Assembly: GCA_002305725.1 (NCBI GenBank)
Contig: DBQM01000028.1
Coordinates: 1-13,887, forward strand
Direction: 5' to 3'
DNA length: 13,887 bases
From: Ruminococcus sp. UBA1394
GTDB taxonomy: Bacteria > Bacillota > Clostridia > Oscillospirales > Ruminococcaceae
The notes below the pieces were generated by a model. The model ran no database searches. It was not told where the DNA came from and was given only the letters and a program-made list of their open reading frames with translations. The position numbers and the translations under genes were made by a program. Shown here in pieces: positions 1 to 5,879 of this stretch (position 1 is its first letter; every line of letters starts with the position of its first letter).

Positions 1-2
1 AT

Positions 3-29
3 TGTACGGCGCTTGGGGAGCCATGCTAA
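3..29 (+). CDS. Possible 3' end of an upstream gene (partial)
   Basis: One plus-strand frame is open from the window edge and ends with TAA at 27-29, giving a last peptide of CTALGEPC. The stop directly abuts an intrinsic terminator at 36-59, which is the usual arrangement at a gene end. Only eight codons are visible, so no function can be given. The other two plus frames are also open here, so the frame choice rests on the terminator position alone. Confidence 0.25.
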   Translation, partial: CTALGEPC

Positions 30-35
30 AAAAAG

Positions 36-59
36 CGAACCATTATGGTTCGTTTTTTT
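36..59 (+). terminator. Intrinsic terminator of the upstream gene
   Basis: CGAACC (36-41) pairs with GGTTCG (47-52) around a five-base loop, followed by seven T residues (53-59). A-rich sequence on the left side extends the stem by pairing with the T tract. This makes it possibly bidirectional. Confidence 0.8.
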
Positions 60-90
60 ATGTTTTACCCAGGTAAAGATTCCTTTGGAA

Positions 91-120
91 TTGTTGTTCA
101 GTGAGTGTATAAAATATAAT
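91..120 (+). promoter_or_regulatory. Possible orphan promoter
   Basis: TTGTTG (91-96) and TATAAT (115-120) are separated by 18 bp on the plus strand. No plus-strand gene follows; a transcript would run straight into the hairpin at 134-176. It may be a chance match in AT-rich sequence or the promoter of a very short RNA. Confidence 0.25.
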
Positions 121-133
121 ACGATGTAATATA

Positions 134-176
134 ATAACAAACAGGCGAATGCAGAATGCCTTCGCCTGTTTGTTAT
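134..176. terminator. Large perfect hairpin, probable terminator
   Basis: Positions 134-149 are the exact reverse complement of 161-176 (a 16-bp stem beginning ATAACAAACAGGCGAA). An inner GCA/TGC pairing around GAA closes the 11-base loop. The flanks are AT-rich on both sides without a clean T run. It lies 117 bp beyond the stop of the minus-strand acetyltransferase gene and could end that transcript. From 177 to 292 only AT-rich sequence with a small ATGAATA/TATTCAT hairpin (183-201) is visible. Confidence 0.55.
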
Positions 177-292
177 ATCTTTATGAATAATCTGTATTCA
201 TATATTATTATAAACATAGGATAATAGTACTATATTATTCGGATATTTATTCTCAATTATCATAGTTCTGACAACGCCTCCATAAATTCAAA

Positions 293-1093
293 TTATTCTG
301 ACTGATTCTTTGCATATATTACGCTGTCATTTATTCTTACTGTATAACATTCTGACACTTTTGTAAAGCCAGATTTTATTGCCAGATTAACAGAAGCTGT
401 ATTTCCTGCATGGCAAGCCCATACCGGTGTCTTATGAAGATTAAGACAATATTGTATCATCTTTTGAGCAGCAATATATGCAAAGCCGTGATTACGATAT
501 CTGACATCTGTTTCTATGCCTATATCTATTTCATCGCTGCTGACAGCCGCAGAAAAAGCCCATGCCGCTGCAATATCACCGTCTGTAATGCAATATCCTT
601 TTCCTTTTTCCATGAAACTTTCGTAATTATCCCATGAAAATGATGGTGTTACTTTACCTTTGATTTTTTCCAGTAATTCTTTACCTATTTCACACAGCTT
701 ATAACCCGAAGGCAGGGCTGCTTCGATAACGGGATAATCCTTACTGTATTCAAAAAAATATCTCCTCTCAATGACAACATCATTTTTTGCACGAAAGAAC
801 CGTTCAGCCGATTCATTATTTACAAAAAGAATAAATCGCCTTTGTGCAGTATTGTTCTTATCAGACATAAAATTATATATATCTTCAAGAAAATGCTCAT
901 CGCATACTCCGTAAAGGAAAGCAAAACCGCTGTAATGCCAGTACAACACAGAACGGCTATTGCCGCAGGAGTTTATGAATATATCTCCAGTCTGGATTGA
1001 TTCTGCTATAGAACGGGGATAAACCTTTCCGCAGCCGGACTTGTCTATGTAATCAACATAATTTATATGATTTTTGGGTTCAATCTTTTGCAT
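293..1093 (-). CDS. GNAT-family N-acetyltransferase
   Basis: Probable acetyl-CoA-dependent N-acetyltransferase of 266 residues; the substrate cannot be read from sequence. The GNAT core is in the C-terminal half. A beta-strand (EIDIGIETD, about 188-196) leads into the acetyl-CoA loop RYRNHGFAYIAAQ (198-210). This is followed by NTASVNLAIKSGF (231-243), the Asn-Ser-leucine-rich helix ending in a GF turn that is typical of the family. The layout of about 265 residues with a long N-terminal half resembles the GNAT_acetyltran group (PF12746). The start is the ATG at 1093: GGAG lies 8 nt upstream, whereas the TTG two codons earlier would overlap that site. No promoter is obvious in the 106 bp separating it from the interrupted acetyltransferase gene upstream, so both may share the promoter near 1771-1799. 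Any resistance or tailoring role is unproven. Confidence 0.85.
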   Translation of the reverse strand: MQKIEPKNHINYVDYIDKSGCGKVYPRSIAESIQTGDIFINSCGNSRSVLYWHYSGFAFLYGVCDEHFLEDIYNFMSDKNNTAQRRFILFVNNESAERFFRAKNDVVIERRYFFEYSKDYPVIEAALPSGYKLCEIGKELLEKIKGKVTPSFSWDNYESFMEKGKGYCITDGDIAAAWAFSAAVSSDEIDIGIETDVRYRNHGFAYIAAQKMIQYCLNLHKTPVWACHAGNTASVNLAIKSGFTKVSECYTVRINDSVIYAKNQSE

Positions 1094-1199
1094 ATTCAAA
1101 TCTCCGTTTTTATGGCTGTTTTGTTGTTTTCCTCTGGCATTGCGTTTGTAATTGAGCTGAGGGATTTCGGGTCATTGTCATAAGAAAAATCTTTTCGGA

Positions 1200-1682
1200 T
1201 TAAAGTTTTATCTCCATACAAATGAAATCCTTATCAAAAAGATTACATTCTCCGACTGTTTTAAAGCCTATTGATTCGTATGATGAAAGCGCAGCCTTGT
1301 GACCTGTCTTTACCAGAATATGAACACTCTTTTTTCCTTCCTTTTTTAGAAGTTCAAATACATATCTCATCATTTCCTTGGCTATGCCCTGATTTTGCAT
1401 ATCCTTTCGCACACACAGCCTTGACAATTCAGCGCCAGGGAAAAGCTCCTTGTCCCAGCAGGGAAGATTATCAACATCTTCGTCCTCATCAATGGAAATT
1501 GCCGCAATAATCTACCCTTCGTCATTTTTCATTACAAACAGCGCATTCCTTGATAAATCAAATTCTATAGTATCTTCATTGGGGTAGTATTCATTCCAGT
1601 CGGCAGGGCCGTAAAGGAAAGTTTTGTAAAGTGACAGGATTTCTTCTTTATCTTCACGTTTTGCGGTGCATATTTTATTCAT
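1200..1682 (-). pseudogene. GNAT acetyltransferase interrupted by one in-frame TAG
   Basis: A GNAT-like reading frame of 160 codons starts at the ATG at 1682, with GGAGG 8 nt upstream. It reads MNKICTAKREDKEEILSLY and continues to NDEG (codon 56). Codon 57 is TAG (plus-strand 1512-1514). The same frame then continues without any shift (IIAAISIDEDEDVDNLP...) through the acetyl-CoA site LCVRKDMQNQGIAKEMM and ALSSYESIGFKTVGE to a TAA. Both halves are well preserved, so the nonsense change looks recent. TAG is an ordinary stop elsewhere in this window (3816 gene, 9594 gene), which argues against a reassigned codon. No good ribosome site precedes the second half. A sequencing error, recent pseudogenization or suppressor readthrough all remain possible. 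Confidence 0.8.
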
Positions 1683-1720
1683 TTTATTTTCCTCCGCAAT
1701 TCAGTTATTCAGTATTTTAA

Positions 1721-1739
1721 TATAATTTCGACAATTATA
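1721..1739. repeat. Small palindrome in the acetyltransferase leader
   Basis: TATAATT (1721-1727) and AATTATA (1733-1739) form an inverted repeat around TCGAC, and the flanking A/T pair extends it to 8 bp. It lies between the promoter and the start codon of the interrupted acetyltransferase gene. It could be an operator, but AT-rich chance symmetry is just as likely. Confidence 0.3.
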
Positions 1740-1770
1740 TAATGCAAGCTAACGAGCATTTTCTAACGCA

Positions 1771-1799
1771 ATTGTACCACACTCTTGTTCTCTTGTCAA
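1771..1799 (-). promoter_or_regulatory. Sigma-A promoter for the acetyltransferase genes
   Basis: On the minus strand, TTGACA (1794-1799) and TACAAT (1771-1776) are separated by exactly 17 bp, with TGG just before the -10 (extended -10). It lies about 90 bp upstream of the start at 1682. Confidence 0.75.
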
Positions 1800-1920
1800 G
1801 AAAGCAGGAGGCTATGGAGTTTATTGAAGAATTTTTCCGGTATTTTGCGGACAAATACAGAAAATAACATCATTTTTATCAGACAGTCCTCCGCTATAAT
1901 GATATTTACAAACAAAAAAA

Positions 1921-1944
1921 TGACCGCCTTAATCGGCGGTCATT
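1921..1944 (-). terminator. Intrinsic terminator for the Cys-rich gene
   Basis: TGACCGCC and GGCGGTCA form an 8-bp stem with a six-base loop. Read on the minus strand it is followed by seven T residues (plus-strand A run, 1914-1920). It is oriented to end the transcript of the small gene at 2127-2300, from which it is now separated by the palindromic element at 1946-2108. Confidence 0.8.
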
Positions 1945-1945
1945 A

Positions 1946-2108
1946 AGAACTTGTTCTCATAGTCTATTGCACATATCTTTCCGTCAAATTTGTCTGATAA
2001 CTGCGTTAAAAATTCTTGCCATACGCCAGTATGCCTGCAAATTTTTGCCTTGTTCTCAGCCAAATTATGCTCGAAAATATATGCGCAAATCCTATGAGAA
2101 CAAGTTCT
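1946..2108. mobile_element. MITE-like palindromic element, copy 1
   Basis: A 163-bp element is bounded by perfect 17-bp terminal inverted repeats, AGAACTTGTTCTCATAG at 1946-1962 and its complement at 2092-2108. The symmetry continues inward with mismatches: TTGCACATAT against TTGCGCATAT, and ATTTGTCTGATAAC against ATTTGGCTGAGAAC. It reaches the centre CATAC-gcca-GTATG (2020-2033), whose midpoint matches that of the element. The whole unit could fold into one long hairpin in RNA or single-stranded DNA. It encodes no plausible protein. No clear target-site duplication is visible. The 26 nt at 2013-2038 are identical to 7266-7291 in the second element. Confidence 0.75.
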
Positions 2109-2126
2109 AAAACCTATCTGGCTGTC

Positions 2127-2300
2127 TTACCACTTTTTCTTGTCGCATTCAGCAAATACGTTTATTTTTACGCAGTTTTCATTTTCGTCATCATGTCTTT
2201 CAGGACATTCAGATGCAGTTTCTGCATCACGATACGGACATTTATTGCATTCAACATAAATGTTCAGCTCAACACAGTTTGAGTTTTTTTCTTTCATCAT
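2127..2300 (-). CDS. 57-residue Cys-rich protein with an internal repeat
   Basis: I do not recognise a named family. The start is the ATG at 2300, preceded by AAAGGGG four bases upstream. A longer in-frame extension to 2360 lacks a ribosome site. The protein has six cysteines (9, 18, 21, 32, 43, 52) and two copies of a 13-residue unit, NCVELNIYVECNK (8-20) and NCVKINVFAECDK (42-54). They are joined by a charged linker containing CPYRD and ECPERHDDENE. The alternating hydrophobic pattern of each unit suggests a beta strand ending in Cys. No signal peptide or membrane segment is present, so it is probably cytoplasmic. The paired cysteines suggest metal or Fe-S binding, but this is inference. 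It is divergent from the amidohydrolase gene and ends 18 bp before the palindromic element. Confidence 0.7.
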   Translation of the reverse strand: MMKEKNSNCVELNIYVECNKCPYRDAETASECPERHDDENENCVKINVFAECDKKKW

Positions 2301-2354
2301 TTTACCCCTTTCCTTACATAATATGCTGTTAACTCTGAATGGGTTCACAATAAT

Positions 2355-2383
2355 TTGCATACACAGAAAAAAGGTGATATAAT
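2355..2383 (+). promoter_or_regulatory. Promoter of the amidohydrolase gene
   Basis: TTGCAT (2355-2360) and TATAAT (2378-2383) are 17 bp apart on the plus strand, about 70 bp upstream of the start codon at 2454. Confidence 0.7.
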
Positions 2384-2453
2384 ACTATTAATAGGTATTT
2401 TGGGTGCGTTTTATTAAACTTTACTCTTTAGAATGTCAAAGGAGATAATCAAT

Positions 2454-3689
2454 ATGCTGAATGAAAAGATTTTAGAGGAAGCCGGACAAATTTATGATAC
2501 AATCCTTAAAGCAAGGCGGACTCTCCATCAGAATCCCGAAACCGGATTTGATTTGACCAATACAGTTTCTTTTGTGAAAAAAGAACTTTCTGATATGGGA
2601 ATACAGTCTTCTGACTGCGGAAAAAACGGCATTACAGCCATAATAGGAGGCAAAAATCCCGGAAAAGTTTTTCTGCTGCGTGCAGATATGGACGCCCTGC
2701 CAATAGAGGAGCAATCGGATGTCGAATTTGCATCAGCAAACGGCAAAATGCACGCCTGCGGTCATGATATGCATACCGCTATGCTGCTTGGTGCCGCAAG
2801 GCTGCTCAAATCGCATGAGGACGAAATCAATGGTACTGTTAAGCTGATGTTTCAGCCGGCTGAGGAAATTTTTGAGGGTTCACAGGATATGATAAATTCC
2901 GGACTGCTTGAAAGCCCCGATGTTGACGCGGCACTTATGATACACGTTATGGCGGGAATGCCTTTCCCGGCTGGTACTGTTGTAGTTTCTGCACCGGGAG
3001 TAAGCGCTCCGGCGGCTGACTATTTTGAAATTAAAGTAGTGGGAAAAGGCTGTCATGGATCTATGCCCAATACCGGTGTTGACCCACTTACCGCTGCTGC
3101 TCATATCCTTATAAATTTGCAGGAGATTCATGCCAGGGAGCTTGCAATGGGTGAACGTGCTGTTCTGACTATCGGCACAATGAATGCCGGAACTGCCTCA
3201 AATGTTATTCCGGACACAGTAACAATGGGCGGAAGTGTCCGCACCTTTGACGAGGAAACACGTTCATTTATCAAAGAGAGAATTACTGAAATTGCAGAGG
3301 GGACTGCCTCTGTTTTTCGTGCCAAGGCTGAAGTCACCTTTGGCAGCGGCTGCCCCACGCTGACAAACGATAAAACTATGTCAGAGAGTGCAGAAAAGTA
3401 TGTAAAGGAACTTCTCGGAAAGGAAAGGGCATTTTCCGTTTCTGAACTGAATTCTATGGGAGGCGGAGGAAATTCCTCCAAAGCAGCCGGTTCTGAGGAC
3501 TTTGCATACGTCAGCCACAAAGTCCCGTCAGTTATGCTTGCACTTGCTGCCGGTCAGCCGGAAAAAGGCTACTGCTATCCTCAGCACCATCCTATGGTGA
3601 AATTTGACGAGAGCGTTCTTTCCGTCGGCAGCGCTGTTTACGCCTATACTGCAATGCGCTGGCTGGAAGAAGCTGAAAATATTAGTTGA
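2454..3689 (+). CDS. M20 family amidohydrolase (N-acyl amino acid / hippurate hydrolase type)
   Basis: Probable zinc- or manganese-dependent amidohydrolase of 411 residues that removes an acyl group from an N-acyl amino acid or a related amide. Metal and catalytic motifs of the M20D subgroup are intact: LLRADMDALP (74-83), HACGHDMHTAMLLG (100-113, with Cys102 and His104), QPAEE (134-138), His164 in LMIHVMAG, and a late YPQHHPMVKFDE near 376-387. The dimerization-domain segment GKGCHGSMPNTGVDP is also present. The length is normal for the family and no signal peptide is visible, so it is cytoplasmic. The start at 2454 is preferred because GGAG lies 9 nt upstream; the in-frame ATG at 2433 has no ribosome site. 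It is a single-gene unit with its own promoter. Exact substrate (N-acetyl amino acids, hippurate, N-acetyl-diaminopimelate) cannot be settled from sequence. Confidence 0.9.
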   Translation: MLNEKILEEAGQIYDTILKARRTLHQNPETGFDLTNTVSFVKKELSDMGIQSSDCGKNGITAIIGGKNPGKVFLLRADMDALPIEEQSDVEFASANGKMHACGHDMHTAMLLGAARLLKSHEDEINGTVKLMFQPAEEIFEGSQDMINSGLLESPDVDAALMIHVMAGMPFPAGTVVVSAPGVSAPAADYFEIKVVGKGCHGSMPNTGVDPLTAAAHILINLQEIHARELAMGERAVLTIGTMNAGTASNVIPDTVTMGGSVRTFDEETRSFIKERITEIAEGTASVFRAKAEVTFGSGCPTLTNDKTMSESAEKYVKELLGKERAFSVSELNSMGGGGNSSKAAGSEDFAYVSHKVPSVMLALAAGQPEKGYCYPQHHPMVKFDESVLSVGSAVYAYTAMRWLEEAENIS

Positions 3690-3815
3690 CTTTACAGGAT
3701 AGACAGGGTATATTTTAATCCGAAAGCACATCATTTCAATAAATTCACTATACGTTATTAAAAACACAGTGCTCTTGAGGTTTCTTGAATTCATATAAAA
3801 TAAATTATTTTACAA

Positions 3816-4562
3816 CTATATTTTGGGAATAAATTCAGCCTTTACTACCTCAAAATCATTTTCCTGAACATTGTATTTCAGGAAACATTCAGCATCGCCG
3901 ATATAGTTTGAATGTCCTCCAATTGATAAATACTGCAAACAAGCAATCTCATAAACTCCATCGCCGTCTATATCTTCAGGAATAAATTCACGAAAATTAT
4001 CAATTAAAACAGTTTCATTGCAGAGCGGATCTTCATTTTCATCAAAATATGCCAGGCAATATTTACTGTTGTCAGCCAAATCAAACGTTTTCATATATCC
4101 CGTGAAATTATTCCTTATTTCCAATTGACAGCCGTTTTTCAATTTCGCAAAAAATCCGGTATCAAATTTATTCATACTGTCTGAATTGAAAATGGTTTCA
4201 ATATTTCCGTTAGTGATTTTAAAAATGCTTGAATCATATTGTCCGGCTCCACCTGACATCCCTTTGGTTTGCTGAAAAACAATCTCGTCGATATTATCGC
4301 CGTCAATATCACATATGAAAATTGAATCTCCAAAACTTCCGCCAAGGTCTTTCATAATGGTATCGGTTCCCAAATTCACTTCTAAATAAGCCTGATGATA
4401 ATTTTTGTCATTATACCTGTCATAATCGCAAATTACACTTGCTGAAAAATTATTATTTTCACTACCGCATTTATCTGTGATAATGTTTTTTATTGCTGTA
4501 AAATCCGTTTGACTGCCATATAAAACTAACATTATAGCTGTCAAGGCAAATATTCTTGTCAT
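3816..4562 (-). CDS. Exported hypothetical protein with two Asp-rich DxDGDx motifs
   Basis: A 248-residue protein of unknown function. A hydrophobic N-terminus (MTRIFALTAIMLVLYGS) looks like a signal peptide. Two Asp-rich loops, DIDGDNIDEI (85-94) and DIDGDGVYEI (197-206), resemble the calcium-binding DxDGDGxxE motifs of FG-GAP/VCBS propeller repeats, so an extracellular calcium-stabilised fold is likely. The start is the ATG at 4562, with GGAG 6 nt upstream; a TTG four codons earlier overlaps that site. The export signal resembles a lipobox (VLYG-S) except that Ser16 stands where the lipid-bearing Cys would be. The gene ends in TAG, has its own promoter, and converges on the amidohydrolase gene across a 126-bp gap with no clear terminator. 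Confidence 0.7.
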   Translation of the reverse strand: MTRIFALTAIMLVLYGSQTDFTAIKNIITDKCGSENNNFSASVICDYDRYNDKNYHQAYLEVNLGTDTIMKDLGGSFGDSIFICDIDGDNIDEIVFQQTKGMSGGAGQYDSSIFKITNGNIETIFNSDSMNKFDTGFFAKLKNGCQLEIRNNFTGYMKTFDLADNSKYCLAYFDENEDPLCNETVLIDNFREFIPEDIDGDGVYEIACLQYLSIGGHSNYIGDAECFLKYNVQENDFEVVKAEFIPKI

Positions 4563-4590
4563 TTTGTACTCCAATCATCCGTAATAAAAA

Positions 4591-4619
4591 ATTATATCTT
4601 TCACAAGTTATGGCTTCAA
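4591..4619 (-). promoter_or_regulatory. Promoter of the 3816-4562 gene
   Basis: On the minus strand, TTGAAG (4614-4619) and TATAAT (4591-4596) are 17 bp apart, about 30 bp upstream of the start codon at 4562. Confidence 0.65.
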
Positions 4620-4707
4620 AAATGGAATCCGATATGTCCCGCTTGTCATACAGCTCACACACTTTCATGCAACTATAAAACAGATGAAAATTAACCGGTC
4701 GAGTAAT

Positions 4708-4737
4708 AAAAAACCGGATTCCACAAAATGAAACCCG
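4708..4737 (-). terminator. Terminator of tRNA-Arg
   Basis: Read on the minus strand, CGGGTTTCA pairs with TGGAATCCG (two G-U pairs) around a five-base loop, then a run of T residues (plus-strand A tract 4708-4713). It begins 25 nt beyond the encoded CCA of the tRNA. It shares the 19-nt string GACAAATCGGGTTTCATTT with the terminator of tRNA-Gln. Confidence 0.8.
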
Positions 4738-4761
4738 ATTTGTCCTGTGCGGTCACGCACC

Positions 4762-4836
4762 TGGTACGCCTGACTGGAATCGAACCAGCGCACACGGCGT
4801 CGGAGGCCGATGCTCTATCCGCTGAGCTACAGGCGC
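4762..4836 (-). tRNA. tRNA-Arg (anticodon CCG)
   Basis: The minus strand gives a full cloverleaf. The acceptor GCGCCTG pairs with CAGGCGT (one G-U). The D arm is GCTC/GAGC, and the anticodon stem TCGGC/GCCGT has a U-U mismatch at its outer pair. The anticodon loop CTCCGAC has CCG at positions 34-36, the variable loop is short, and the T arm has GTTCGATTC. Discriminator A and CCA are encoded (4762-4765). It reads CGG arginine codons. It has its own consensus promoter and terminator, so it is a single-gene transcription unit. Confidence 0.95.
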
Positions 4837-4861
4837 ATAAAAATTTTTGTAACCTCTTAAA

Positions 4862-4890
4862 ATTATACCAGATTATCTTGAAATTTTCAA
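4862..4890 (-). promoter_or_regulatory. Promoter of tRNA-Arg
   Basis: On the minus strand, TTGAAA (4885-4890) and TATAAT (4862-4867) are 17 bp apart, with TGG before the -10. Its -35 box is one base away from the -35 box of the opposite promoter at 4878-4906. Confidence 0.85.
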
Positions 4891-4906
4891 GTGTTTATGG
4901 TATAAT
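4878..4906 (+). promoter_or_regulatory. Promoter of the NlpC/P60-like gene
   Basis: On the plus strand, TTGAAA (4878-4883) and TATAAT (4901-4906) are 17 bp apart, with TGG before the -10. It overlaps the tRNA-Arg promoter, so the two cannot easily be occupied at once. It leaves a leader of about 95 nt before the start at 5007. Confidence 0.8.
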
Positions 4907-5006
4907 ATAAAAGAATTTTTTATTTCACTTATTTTATTTGATTCAAATGCATATTCTGTATTACTAAACGTATTTTGGTAATATGTTTTGACATGGAGAT
5001 GACGTC

Positions 5007-5594
5007 TTGGAAGAAAATTATGTTTACATTCTCGTCAGTCAGACAGGAACAACCATTGCTAAAATTCTGAAACTGTTTACAAGAAAGCCTTATAATCATG
5101 TTTCTATTGCCTGTGAGGAAAGCCTTGATGAGATGTACAGCTTTTGCAGAAACCGTCCTGAACGGCCTCTGCCTGCAACGTTTAATAAAGAAATCATAGG
5201 AAAAGGCACTCTGGGTAAATTTAACCTTATTCCCTGTGAGCTTTACAGAATACCTGTAACAGCTGAACAAAAAAAGCGTTTTTCCGAAAATCTGGAGTAT
5301 TTCAAGCAAAACCGTGAATGCTTTTCATATAACTGCATAGGCCTTGGGTTTATATTTTTTAATATTGCATTTAAACGCAAGAATAAATTTGTATGTTCAC
5401 AGTTTGTCGGCTATATACTGGAAAAATCCGGTATCAATTCCGGAATTAAAAAGCCTTTTTGCCTGCAGACTCCGGAAGATTTTCGCCATATTCCCAATGC
5501 AGAGCTGATTTACAGAGGAAATCTGAATAATTATCACGAATATACAGATTTTATTTCAAAGCTTCTTGAACAATTTCCTGTCCGGTCTGCATAA
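5007..5594 (+). CDS. Permuted NlpC/P60-like (YiiX/YebB-type) amidase or hydrolase
   Basis: A 195-residue protein resembling the circularly permuted papain-like NlpC/P60 superfamily (YiiX/YebB, related to lecithin:retinol acyltransferases). The order of catalytic elements fits: His31 in KPYNHVSIA near the N-terminus and the likely nucleophile Cys130 in NKFVCSQFVGYIL later. This is the reverse of classical NlpC/P60. Such enzymes cleave or transfer at amide, thioester or ester bonds in peptidoglycan peptides or lipids; which applies here is unknown. No signal peptide is visible. The start is a TTG, chosen because GGAGA lies about 8 nt upstream and the nearby ATGs are in other frames. A strong promoter lies upstream. 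The 3' end overlaps the convergent membrane-protein gene by 44 bp. Confidence 0.75.
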   Translation: MEENYVYILVSQTGTTIAKILKLFTRKPYNHVSIACEESLDEMYSFCRNRPERPLPATFNKEIIGKGTLGKFNLIPCELYRIPVTAEQKKRFSENLEYFKQNRECFSYNCIGLGFIFFNIAFKRKNKFVCSQFVGYILEKSGINSGIKKPFCLQTPEDFRHIPNAELIYRGNLNNYHEYTDFISKLLEQFPVRSA

Positions 5595-5874
5595 ATAATT
5601 CTGCTGCAATTCTGATTTTTACAGGGATAAGGGAACTTATAGTTTTAGCAGTATTGCTTCTTTCATCTTTTTCAGAGGAAATGTAAAAGCTGTTTCCCAT
5701 AATGCTGATTTCCTTTCCCTCAGAACTGTCGCTTATCTGAGCCATGACAAGCTGTTCGTGATTAACTGCATTATATGAATTTATATACGCTTTCATCAGC
5801 CCCCATACAAAGCTGTTTATCATTATATAAATGAAAACAGCAAGTATGGAGGCTCTTTTTGTTTTTCTGGTCAT
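5551..5874 (-). CDS. Small membrane protein downstream of spoIIP
   Basis: A 107-residue protein of unknown family. A basic N-terminus (MTRKTKR) and one transmembrane segment (about residues 8-27, ASILAVFIYIMINSFVWGLM) precede a soluble domain of about 75 residues, predicted to lie outside the cytoplasm. The start is the ATG at 5874: GGAG lies 8 nt upstream, inside the last codons of spoIIP, and only five bases separate the spoIIP stop from this ATG. The GTG at 5883 would sit within the ribosome site. The tight coupling means co-transcription and probably translational coupling with spoIIP, so a role in sporulation or engulfment is a reasonable guess, not a demonstration. Its 3' end overlaps the convergent 5007-5594 gene by 44 bp. 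Confidence 0.75.
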   Translation of the reverse strand: MTRKTKRASILAVFIYIMINSFVWGLMKAYINSYNAVNHEQLVMAQISDSSEGKEISIMGNSFYISSEKDERSNTAKTISSLIPVKIRIAAELFMQTGQEIVQEALK

Positions 5875-5879
5875 TTTTA

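Noticed and set aside
1512..1514. Possibility that TAG is reassigned as a sense codon
   Set aside because: TAG ends the exported-protein gene and the DUF2935 gene in this window, so it is used as a stop here.
1814..1867. 17-residue ORF MEFIEEFFRYFADKYRK after AGGAGG
   Set aside because: The amphipathic peptide is tempting, but the ribosome site is only two bases from ATG and no promoter or family support is visible.
2016..2282. Plus-strand 88-codon frame
   Set aside because: It runs through the palindromic element and antisense to the Cys-rich gene, with no ribosome site.
3128..3520. Minus-strand 130-codon frame inside the amidohydrolase gene
   Set aside because: Shadow of a well-supported M20 gene, low-complexity composition and no recognisable motif.
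4471..4668. Minus-strand 65-codon frame beginning MKVCELYDKRD
   Set aside because: It overlaps the start of the exported-protein gene and contains that gene's promoter and a degenerate tRNA-terminator repeat; there is no good ribosome site.
4728..4910. Plus-strand 60-codon frame containing LTGIEPAHTASEADAL
   Set aside because: It is the antisense of tRNA-Arg; this GIEPAH peptide is a well-known false ORF over tRNA genes.
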